A program made the translations under genes and the position numbers. A stretch of DNA of 56,067 nt from an uncultured Eubacteriales bacterium. Its GTDB lineage: Bacteria > Bacillota > Clostridia > Oscillospirales > Acutalibacteraceae. Location: assembly GCA_934667845.1 (NCBI GenBank), contig CAKUMQ010000013.1, forward strand, positions 1 through 56,067. Reading direction: 5' to 3'. The notes beneath the pieces were generated by a model. The model worked only from the letters and a program-made list of their open reading frames with translations, had not been told where the DNA came from and made no database searches. Below are positions 40,615 through 48,398 of the stretch, piece after piece (within the stretch, counting starts at the first letter, position 1; each line of letters starts with the position of its first letter).

Positions 40615-43600
40615 TCAGCTCTCGCGCTTTTTGCGGGAAACCACCAGCACCGCACCGGTGCACACAGCCAGCAGAACAACGGGCGTCACCACGTTCACGC
40701 CGGTGTCGGGGCTGTCGGGCGATCCGCCGGACGTTCCCTGATTGCCGGACGCTGCATCGCTGTCGTCGTCAAAGCCGAACTCCAGATCGGTGCGCTTTGT
40801 GGTCGTGGGCCGCGTGGTGGTCGTCGTGGTGGGCAGGTCGCCGGGGTTGAAGCCGTCGCCCTTGACCTTCAGGTAATCCTCAAAGCTCAGCGCACCCTCA
40901 ACAGGCGTCTCGGAATTGGTCACCAGCGCGATATCGTCCACGATCATCGTGCCGTCGATATTGCCGTTGGAGGGATCCATCAGGAGCCAGCCGAAGCCGA
41001 AGGGAACATCTTCAAAGCGGCAGGATTCCGGCACCGGGAAACGCACAAAGCCCGTATAGCCCGCCGGAATGATCGCGCCCTGCGAACCGACCGCAGCCTC
41101 GACCCAGTTGCCGTCCGCATCCTGATAATACGCCTCATACAGCGCGCCGCTCACGGACACCATCGCACCGGTATTGCCCTGGATCAGAATGTATTTCTTC
41201 CAGAACGCTCCGGGATCCTCGGCATCCCAGTTATCGAAGTGATCCATCATCCAGTTGAACCACGTCGGGGTGGAGAGGGAAGCGCCGATCTGTCCCTGGA
41301 TCTCGATCGCCGTATCGCCGCTCCAGTTTACATACATCTGCACATAATCCACCTCGCGCGTATTGCCCAGCGGCGTAGTGATCAGCGTCTTTTGGAAGGA
41401 GTTGTTGGGATCGCCGAACAGCATCTGCTTCACAGCCGCCGAGTTGTTGGCGGTATTCTCGCAGGGGAACCAGTCCGCACCGGCGAGGAAGGTGTATTCC
41501 ACACCCTTGATCGTGTCGGCGGTCTTCGCTATATCCTCAAAATTCTCGATCACCCGGACGTAATCCTTCGCCTCGGGGGATACCCATCCGGCGACCTTCA
41601 CGGTCGCGGAGGCGCCCGCCGGGTAGGGAGCAGCCGCTTTCACACGCACCTGATAAACGCCGGGGGCCAGACCGGTAACGGTCGTCGCCCCTTCGGCCAC
41701 CGCCGTCCACTCGCCGCCGGAGAGGCAGTACTCCATGGTATCGTTCACACCGGAAATGGTGCCGTCGTTGTTTTCGCGGGTGGTGCAGGCGGTGGCGGAC
41801 AGCCCCGTGGGAGCCGCCGGCGCCGGGTAGAGATTCGCCGCCTTGTCGATGGTGGCGTTCACGTTGGCAATGACCATCGTCTTGCCGTTATAATCGGTGT
41901 ACTTGATCTCGCCGTTCTCCGAACCGGCGTCCATCAGCAGCGCAAAGCCGCTGCTCATACGGTGCGAGCCGTCGGCATAGGCGCGCTCCGAAATGCCAAG
42001 CGGCAGTTTGATCTCGCCGTCAAAGCCGGCGGGAATGGTCAGCACCGGCGCCTGACCGCACCCGGTCAGATTGGTCGTATCCGCAGCCACCCAGTCTTCG
42101 CTGCCCGCCGCCTTCACATAGAAGGGGTTTGCGTTGAAGTCATGCGCCAGCGTCCACAGGCAGCCCGGATGACTGTTCCAAAACTCAATATCCGTCTCGA
42201 TGAGGCCCTCGTTATTTTCGGTGGTCTCCGCCGCCTTGGCAGAGGCTCCGTAGAACGTAAGCGGAAGGCCGATATTGTTTTTCAGCGAGAACGTGATCTC
42301 CTCCGCATAGTACAGATCCAGCGGCTCCGCAAAGGTGTACAGCATCTTCTCGAGACCGTTGGTGACCTCACCGAAGGTGATGGTGCCGTCCTTGGCATAG
42401 GTCATGTTGTGGAACCTGTATTCCACCGACCGCCAGGAGCCTGCCAGATGATCCGCCGCGCGCACCATGGTGATATTTTTGACGGTAAAGGACTTGCCGG
42501 CATATTCGCTCTTGTCCGGGGTATCGGTGCCGTTTTTATAGCCCACGCCCAGCATCAGCGCCATACCCTTGGCATAGCGGTGACCGCCGTTCTTCGTCTG
42601 GTCGTCCGCCGTCAGCGGCAGGCTGACATAGCCCTCAAATCCGGCGGGAACGGTCAGCACAGAGCTGCCGGTTCCGCCGTATGCCGTTGTGTCGGCATTG
42701 ACCCACGCATCCGTCCCCAGCGCCTTGACCTGCACGGGATGGGTGCCAAAGTTGTGCGCCAGCGCCCAAAGGGCACCCTGATACTTGGTCAGATATTCCG
42801 GATTGTCGATGTATTTCTCGTTGGCGGGATCACCGACAGCCGCGGAAACCGCCATATCATAGAACGCCAGCGGCAGACCGGTATCGTTCTTGATATAGAA
42901 ATTCACGGACTGCACGGTATAGAGGTCGATCTCCTCATTAAACTCATAGTACATCTTGTTGAGGTTATCCGTGATCTCATCACCGGCGGTGATAACGCCG
43001 TCCGCGCCGTAGGTGAAGTTGAAGAAGCCGTACTCCACAGAGCTCCAGGTGCCGAGCACCTCCGTAGCCACCGGCTCGGTCACGGTTGCCAGATCGTCCA
43101 GCCAGATCGTCGGCTTGGAATCATTGGGGACAACGATGCCCAGAGAGAAATTGCTCAGAGCGCTGAGATGCTCCGGCGCATTTTTCTTAAAGTGCGCGCT
43201 GTTGAGCACGATGCGGACCTGTCCCTCGTAATTGCCGGGCACCACCATGGCGGGAGAAGCCCAGATCTTTGCCCAGGTCTTGCCGTCGGCATCGGTGACT
43301 TTGGTACTGTCCGTATCAGGCTTGATCACCGTGGCGGGCACCCACGCGCCGTCCTTTTGAATGTACATGGTGCCGGACTCGGTGTTGGTGTCGTCCTGAC
43401 CGTTGGTAAGGCACAGACGCGCCCATGTAAAGGCAAACGGCTCAGAGCTTGTGTTTTTCACATACATCTGGATCGCCGTCACATCGGTGAAGTCGTTGCT
43501 GTCCGTCGGGATCGGGATCATCATCTGAGAGACAGGATCGCCGTTGTTGTAGCCCGCGACCTCCACCTTGGTCATGCCGTTCTCTACCACAGGATCTTTC

Positions 43601-43800
43601 ACGCCGATCAGATTCAGACCGCCGCTCTTGTTGATCATGATGGGAGCCGTTGCACTGTCATTGATCACCTTGACCACCGTGTCGCCGGTGGGCACCTGTT
43701 CCGCCGTCGCCGCAGTGGCCAGCAAGCCGGTCAGGCTGAACACACTCACAAGCGAAAGCAACAGCGCGGCAACCAAAAGGATGCTGAGATGTTTTTTCAT
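40615..43800 (-). CDS. Repeat-containing surface protein with C-terminal wall/membrane anchor
   Basis: A 1061-residue exported protein. Signal peptide about 1-33; four related beta-rich modules at about 40-245, 248-449, 453-651 and 745-975. Modules 2 and 3 are the most alike, each carrying S-V-E-Y/R-F, K-N-x-x-G-L-P-L and P-A-G-F-x-G. A fibronectin-like segment sits near 660-740. Then come a Thr-rich linker, S-P-D-T-G (about 1030-1034), a hydrophobic helix and a basic tail S-R-K-K-R-E-S, resembling a non-canonical sortase anchor. ATG 43798-43800 has GGAGG. It has the strongest promoter of the minus-strand block and a hairpin after it. Modules resemble carbohydrate-binding jelly rolls by pattern only. 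Confidence 0.72.
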   Translation of the reverse strand: MKKHLSILLVAALLLSLVSVFSLTGLLATAATAEQVPTGDTVVKVINDSATAPIMINKSGGLNLIGVKDPVVENGMTKVEVAGYNNGDPVSQMMIPIPTDSNDFTDVTAIQMYVKNTSSEPFAFTWARLCLTNGQDDTNTESGTMYIQKDGAWVPATVIKPDTDSTKVTDADGKTWAKIWASPAMVVPGNYEGQVRIVLNSAHFKKNAPEHLSALSNFSLGIVVPNDSKPTIWLDDLATVTEPVATEVLGTWSSVEYGFFNFTYGADGVITAGDEITDNLNKMYYEFNEEIDLYTVQSVNFYIKNDTGLPLAFYDMAVSAAVGDPANEKYIDNPEYLTKYQGALWALAHNFGTHPVQVKALGTDAWVNADTTAYGGTGSSVLTVPAGFEGYVSLPLTADDQTKNGGHRYAKGMALMLGVGYKNGTDTPDKSEYAGKSFTVKNITMVRAADHLAGSWRSVEYRFHNMTYAKDGTITFGEVTNGLEKMLYTFAEPLDLYYAEEITFSLKNNIGLPLTFYGASAKAAETTENNEGLIETDIEFWNSHPGCLWTLAHDFNANPFYVKAAGSEDWVAADTTNLTGCGQAPVLTIPAGFDGEIKLPLGISERAYADGSHRMSSGFALLMDAGSENGEIKYTDYNGKTMVIANVNATIDKAANLYPAPAAPTGLSATACTTRENNDGTISGVNDTMEYCLSGGEWTAVAEGATTVTGLAPGVYQVRVKAAAPYPAGASATVKVAGWVSPEAKDYVRVIENFEDIAKTADTIKGVEYTFLAGADWFPCENTANNSAAVKQMLFGDPNNSFQKTLITTPLGNTREVDYVQMYVNWSGDTAIEIQGQIGASLSTPTWFNWMMDHFDNWDAEDPGAFWKKYILIQGNTGAMVSVSGALYEAYYQDADGNWVEAAVGSQGAIIPAGYTGFVRFPVPESCRFEDVPFGFGWLLMDPSNGNIDGTMIVDDIALVTNSETPVEGALSFEDYLKVKGDGFNPGDLPTTTTTTRPTTTKRTDLEFGFDDDSDAASGNQGTSGGSPDSPDTGVNVVTPVVLLAVCTGAVLVVSRKKRES

Positions 43801-43843
43801 GTGTATACCTCCAATTTTACAATATTTTGCCCTCGGTAAGATT

Positions 43844-43872
43844 ACTATACCACTACGCAAGAGCCATGTCAA
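43844..43872 (-). promoter_or_regulatory. Sigma-A promoter of the surface protein gene
   Basis: Minus-strand TTGACA (43867-43872) and TATAGT (43844-43849), 17-bp spacer, about 45 bp before the ATG. It may drive the entire block down to 19388. Confidence 0.88.
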
Positions 43873-44271
43873 CACTTTTTCGCATTTTATTTCGAAGCAA
43901 ATCAAGGATTTGTACATTACGCCATGCCGCCCCGGCGGCATAAATTGCCTATTTTCCATACATTTATTCCAATTCAAAAATATTTTATCTTCGTTTTTGT
44001 CATAATCACCGGCGTATTGGCAGATTTTTCGCGGAAAGGGTTAATTTTTGACGAAATAGCAAAATTATATTTAATATTTTACCCATTCGCGATTTTTTCA
44101 CCGAAGCATTCCCACTGCGGCAGCAAAAACGGCAATGTTCCGGCGCAAAGAGCCGCCCCCACCCCCGTACAATGAGGAAACGCCGCCACTGTCCACCGCC
44201 CGAAGCCCGCGCCCGCCGCCGACATGGGTAATTATTTTCAAAGCACGTTTTTCTATTGCAATATTTTCACC

Positions 44272-44300
44272 TTGACCTTTCCGCGCAGGAAATTTATAAT
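44272..44300 (+). promoter_or_regulatory. Sigma-A promoter of the alpha-L-rhamnosidase gene
   Basis: TTGACC (44272-44277) and TATAAT (44295-44300) with a 17-bp spacer, about 100 bp before the start codon. This implies a leader of about 90 nt. Confidence 0.85.
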
Positions 44301-44399
44301 GACCTTGACCCTCGCGTATCTTCCGCACCGCCGCCAAAAGCGGCGCGGAGGATCGGTATGATTACAAACAATTACAATACAGGAAAAGAGGAATACACC

Positions 44400-46550
44400 A
44401 TGTCTGCGTATGCGCCCTTTACCCTTGCGCGCCCGGTGTGGCCCGCGGGGATGGAAACCGACAAAAATCTCACCATCGGTCTGCACGCCTGCATAACAGT
44501 TCCCGCCGCGCCGGTGACGCTGCGCATTGCCGTCTCCGGCTTCTACCGGGTGTTTGTCAACGGCACCTTTGTCTTTTACGGCCCCGCCCGCTGCGCCCAT
44601 GGCTTTTTCCGCGTGGACGAGCTGCCGCTGTCCCTGCCCGCCGGCGTGGCGCACATCGCCATCGAGACCGTCAACTATTACATCAACAGCTTTGACTATA
44701 TCCGCCAGCCCGGCTTTATCCAGGCGGAGCTGACCGCCGGCGAGCAGGTGCTCGCCGCCACCGGCGCCGAGGGCTTTTCCGTTTGGCAGCTCACCGAGCG
44801 GATCCGCCGCATTCAGCGCTACAGCTATCAGCGTCCCGCCGCCGAGGCCTACCGCCTGACCCCGGATTATGCCGACTGGCGCATGGGGCGTCCCGGCGGG
44901 AACGCCGCGGCGGTAACGATGGCAAAGACCGCCGCCAAAGCGCTGGTGCCCCGCCGCCTCCCGCTGAATACTTTTCCCGACACGGCGCCGATCCGCCGGG
45001 AAAGCACCGGCACCCTCATTTCCGGCGTAAAGCCCGCGCACTACCGCAAGGATCGCTCGCTGCTGTATATTGAGGATCCCCGCTGCGGCGATCTCGGCGG
45101 TTATCCGGAGGCAGAGCTGGAATGGCATCTGTCGGACGACGTACAGGAGCTGCAAAATACCTCCTTTGTGCCGGACGGCACCGCCTACAGCGGGCAAACC
45201 GTTCTGTCGGACGGGCAGTTCGAGATCCTGTCCCTGCCCGGCGAAAGAACCGGCTTCATCACCGCCTCCGTCCGCTGCGATAAGGCGGGCACCCTGTATT
45301 TCCTTGCAGACGAAACACTGCGCCAAAACGGCGACGTGGACCCCCTCAGCATGGAGTGCTGCAACGTCCTGCGGCTGGATCTGGTTCCCGGCAGCTATAA
45401 TTTCCAGGCCATGAATCCCATCGGTTTCCGCTATATGAAGCTGGTCGCTCTGGGCGGCGAGTTCACCGTCAGCAGCCTGTGCCTGCGGGAGCTGATCTGC
45501 CCGCAGCCGATCACCATCGCCTATGAGGGCAGCGATCCGCAGCTGGCAGCCGTATTTGACGCCGCGCGCGAAACATTCCTGCAAAACAGCTCCGATCTGT
45601 TCATGGACTGCCCCACCCGCGAGCGCGCCGGATGGCTGTGCGACAGCTTTTTCACCGCCCGCGCCGAATGGGAATTCACCGGCGACAACGTGGTGGAAAA
45701 GAATTTTCTTGAGAATTTCCTGCTGCCCGAGACATTCCCCCACCTCCCCAAGGGGATGCTGCCCATGTGCTACCCCTCCGACCACAATGACGGCAACTTC
45801 ATCCCCAACTGGGCGATGTGGTTCGTGCTGGAGCTGGAGGACCGCCTCTTCTGTCGCAAGGGCGACCGGGAATTTGTCCTGTCCTTCCGCCAAAGGGTAT
45901 ACGACCTGCTGGATTGGTTTTTGCCGTATGAAAACGCGGACGGGCTGCTGGAAAAGCTGCCCCGCTGGGTGTTCATCGAATGGTCCAAGGCAAACGAGCT
46001 GACACAGGATATCAACTTCCCCTCCAACATGCTCTATGCCCGCATGCTGGAGGCAGCCGCCCGCATCTTTGAGGACGCCGCTCTCGCCGAAAAAGCCGCC
46101 CGTCTCAAGGATGTGATCCGCAAACGCTCCTTTGACGGCACCTATTTTGTGGACAACGAGGTATACCGGGACGGCGTGCCGGTGTCCACCGGCGAGCGTA
46201 CCGAAACCTGCCAGTATTACGCCTTTTTCTGCGGTGTCGCCACCCCGGACACCTACCCGGAGCTATGGCAGACGCTGGTCAACGATTTCGGCCCCGACCG
46301 CGCGCAAAAGGGACTGCACCCGGAGATCTATCCCGCCAACGCGTTCGTCGGCAATTACCTCCGTCTGTTTCTGCTGGAGGAGAACCGGCTGTTTGACAAG
46401 CTGCTAAGCGAGATAAAGGGCTATTTCTTCTATATGGCGGAGCGCACCGGCACCCTGTGGGAAAATGTGAGCGAGCAAGCCAGCTGCAACCACGGCTTTG
46501 CCTCCTGCGCCGTGCGGTTTATCCGCAAGGCGGAAGCTGCGCTAAAATAA
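44400..46550 (+). CDS. Alpha-L-rhamnosidase (GH78)
   Basis: A 716-residue cytosolic protein from ATG 44400 (AGAGGA upstream). It shows the GH78 plan: N-terminal beta domains (about 1-370) and an (alpha/alpha)6 catalytic barrel (about 385-650), then a short C-terminal part. The catalytic-region motif D-C-P-T-R-E-R-A-G-W-L-C-D is at about 403-415 and the C-terminal-side T-L-W-E (E688) followed by N-H-G-F matches the family base. It should release terminal alpha-L-rhamnose from imported glycans. It is a single-gene unit facing away from the surface protein gene and ends at a bidirectional terminator. Confidence 0.9.
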   Translation: MSAYAPFTLARPVWPAGMETDKNLTIGLHACITVPAAPVTLRIAVSGFYRVFVNGTFVFYGPARCAHGFFRVDELPLSLPAGVAHIAIETVNYYINSFDYIRQPGFIQAELTAGEQVLAATGAEGFSVWQLTERIRRIQRYSYQRPAAEAYRLTPDYADWRMGRPGGNAAAVTMAKTAAKALVPRRLPLNTFPDTAPIRRESTGTLISGVKPAHYRKDRSLLYIEDPRCGDLGGYPEAELEWHLSDDVQELQNTSFVPDGTAYSGQTVLSDGQFEILSLPGERTGFITASVRCDKAGTLYFLADETLRQNGDVDPLSMECCNVLRLDLVPGSYNFQAMNPIGFRYMKLVALGGEFTVSSLCLRELICPQPITIAYEGSDPQLAAVFDAARETFLQNSSDLFMDCPTRERAGWLCDSFFTARAEWEFTGDNVVEKNFLENFLLPETFPHLPKGMLPMCYPSDHNDGNFIPNWAMWFVLELEDRLFCRKGDREFVLSFRQRVYDLLDWFLPYENADGLLEKLPRWVFIEWSKANELTQDINFPSNMLYARMLEAAARIFEDAALAEKAARLKDVIRKRSFDGTYFVDNEVYRDGVPVSTGERTETCQYYAFFCGVATPDTYPELWQTLVNDFGPDRAQKGLHPEIYPANAFVGNYLRLFLLEENRLFDKLLSEIKGYFFYMAERTGTLWENVSEQASCNHGFASCAVRFIRKAEAALK

Positions 46551-46564
46551 GCTATACCGCAAAA

Positions 46565-46599
46565 GACCGACCCGTTTCTGCCAAAGAAACGGGTCGGTC
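46565..46599. terminator. Bidirectional terminator between convergent genes
   Basis: A perfect 15-bp stem (GACCGACCCGTTTCT with AGAAACGGGTCGGTC, 5-nt loop) lies between the rhamnosidase stop and the end of the beta-helix gene. TTTT follows directly on the minus strand and CTTGTTT on the plus strand. Confidence 0.9.
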
Positions 46600-46614
46600 C
46601 TTGTTTAAAGCTCG

Positions 46615-48366
46615 CTATATTTTTGCCGGCAGCGTATCCATTTCCCGAAGCGCGGTATCGACATCCGCATCGGGTCCCGTGCACAGCGCCGTCAGACGTT
46701 TTACCGCGTCGGGATCCGTCACCAGCCGGTTGTTTGTCCATGTCACACCGTCGGTCCGCTCCTGCCGCAGCAGATCCGCCGGAGACACCGTGTCACAGCC
46801 GAAGAGAATGGGCGCCGCAACGGTGTTGTCCGCAACGGTCAGCCCCGCCGCATTGTCCGCCTCCAGCGGACAGCCGCAGCCGATCATCAGGTTGTGCTCC
46901 ACCGTAATGCCGGTCGCCCGCGCCGTATGCCCCCACTCGGGAGTCTGCACGATCTCGACCACCGACGCACCGGGGTGATCGGCAGAATGAAGGAACACGT
47001 TATCCCGGATGGTGATATCGTGCATAAAGCCACCCTCATAGGATTCCGTGGTGCTGGTCAGCGCCAGGTTGCTGCCCATATACCGGACGAGGTTATGTTC
47101 AAACCGACCGGAGCCGGAATTGATGAGGATCCGCTGGTACACATTGTCAAACACGCAGTCGCGGATCGTCCAGCCGTCGCACTCGCTGTGCGGCCAGCGG
47201 ATCCGCAGATCGGCGGCACGATCCGGCAGCGGCTCACTGAAATAAACCGGAGAGGTCAGAAACCCGTTGTAGTTGTAATTTGGCTCCGGCGTTTTCTCCA
47301 CCGTGCTGACCGCCATCAATTCGCCGTCGGCGGTATACCACTCCGCCGTATCCCCCGCCTCGATGCCCACCGGGGCAAAATCCAGATAAGCACAGCGTCC
47401 GTTTTGCTCACGCACCCGCGACCAGAAGCCGTGGATGTTGATTGCATCGTCGGTGGTGAAATGCAAGTGCAGCTGCTCATAGGCAGAGCCGTGCCGCAGC
47501 CCCTGGGACATATTGCCCTCGGCGCCGAGAATGCGGCATTTGCCGTCGGGCGGACCGAAATAGCAGTTCTGCCAATGATGGCCGCCATAGCCGCCGTTTT
47601 CCCAAAAGCCGCCCTTGCCGATCAAAAAGCGGCTGTTTTTCACCGTGATCTCCCGGCAATTGTCCAGCGCGATAGCCATGGCGGTGCGGAACACCACGCA
47701 GATGCCGTCGCCCGGCTCCAGCACGCCCTCCGCGCCGTAGGTCTCCCGCCACGCGGGCGTGAAGATGGTGCGCATCAGCGTATCCTCCGCAAAGGTGAAC
47801 CAGCACACGCCCCGCTCGTCCATCTGCAGATCCCCGCCCCAGAGCGCGGCAGGCCCCCAGCGGTCGACGACATTATAGAGCGGCGCCATGGCGCGGCCGT
47901 CCGCCTTTTGCGGCACGATCCGAAATTCCGAATTGCTCCGCACCGCCTCAATAGTGCCGGGATCCTGCGGCAGGGTGCCGGGATAGGGGCGAAACCCAAT
48001 GCGGCTGCCCTCGCGGTCAATGTACAGCAGCTCACCCTCCAAGGTACCGGGGGTCTGACCGTCTACGGTCAGACCGTCCAGCACCAGATGGGCGCAGTCG
48101 CACAGATGCACCGCCCGGGAAAAGCTGGGACAGCCCTTTTCGGGGTGACGGAACAAAAACATCGCGCCGTCGGCACGAATGGTGAAGGGGTTATCCGCCG
48201 GGCGCCGGATGCCGCGCAGGACCAGCCCGGAGGCAGCTCCGTTCACCGGAATATCAGTCGGAAAGCAGTAGGTGCCCGCCGGCACGGTGAACACGCTTTG
48301 CGATCCGTCCCGGGCAGCCGCCTCAATGGAGGCGGTCAGCGCCGGGCCGTTTTCATACTGCGGCAT
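46615..48366 (-). CDS. Right-handed parallel beta-helix glycosidase-like protein, cytosolic form (GH110-like?)
   Basis: A 583-residue protein without signal peptide; ATG 48364-48366 behind GGGGGAG. The whole sequence has the short repeating strand pattern of a right-handed parallel beta-helix (I-T-V-K-N-S-R-F, W-T-I-R-D-C-V-F-D-N-V, I-T-I-R-D-N-V-F). The central strongly conserved block is T-T-D-D-A-I-N-I-H-G-F-W (D306, D307), which resembles the paired-aspartate active site of GH110 alpha-galactosidases. That family call is tentative; pectate-lyase-like or other beta-helix glycosidases are alternatives. It is a clear paralogue of the secreted protein encoded just upstream (48399-50621), 32 bp away. 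Confidence 0.72.
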   Translation of the reverse strand: MPQYENGPALTASIEAAARDGSQSVFTVPAGTYCFPTDIPVNGAASGLVLRGIRRPADNPFTIRADGAMFLFRHPEKGCPSFSRAVHLCDCAHLVLDGLTVDGQTPGTLEGELLYIDREGSRIGFRPYPGTLPQDPGTIEAVRSNSEFRIVPQKADGRAMAPLYNVVDRWGPAALWGGDLQMDERGVCWFTFAEDTLMRTIFTPAWRETYGAEGVLEPGDGICVVFRTAMAIALDNCREITVKNSRFLIGKGGFWENGGYGGHHWQNCYFGPPDGKCRILGAEGNMSQGLRHGSAYEQLHLHFTTDDAINIHGFWSRVREQNGRCAYLDFAPVGIEAGDTAEWYTADGELMAVSTVEKTPEPNYNYNGFLTSPVYFSEPLPDRAADLRIRWPHSECDGWTIRDCVFDNVYQRILINSGSGRFEHNLVRYMGSNLALTSTTESYEGGFMHDITIRDNVFLHSADHPGASVVEIVQTPEWGHTARATGITVEHNLMIGCGCPLEADNAAGLTVADNTVAAPILFGCDTVSPADLLRQERTDGVTWTNNRLVTDPDAVKRLTALCTGPDADVDTALREMDTLPAKI

Positions 48367-48398
48367 ATATGCTCCCCCGTTTCTGTGAAAACCGCACC

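Larger units (their letters stand above)
43801..44399. other. Divergent promoter region between surface protein and rhamnosidase genes
   Basis: A 599-bp gap without a credible gene. The ends carry the two promoters listed separately. The 43873-44100 part is AT-rich; 44110-44225 is an abruptly GC-rich, Gly/Pro-codon-like patch that I could not assign to a gene, remnant or RNA. No catabolite-control (cre) operator was recognised. Confidence 0.6.

Noticed and set aside
40600..43839. A 1,079-codon open frame on the plus strand opposite the surface protein gene
   Set aside because: It has no signal, domain or ribosome binding site; its composition (His/Arg/Gly-rich) is that of antisense reading of a GC-rich gene. 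The minus-strand gene has a promoter, signal peptide and modules.
44110..44225. GC-rich patch in the otherwise AT-rich divergent promoter region, examined as a gene remnant or structured RNA
   Set aside because: No frame gives a recognisable peptide and no convincing long stems were seen; origin left open.
43801..44399. Catabolite-repression (cre) operator near the surface-protein and rhamnosidase promoters
   Set aside because: No sequence close to the TGWAANCGNTNWCA-type palindrome was found in the promoter regions inspected.
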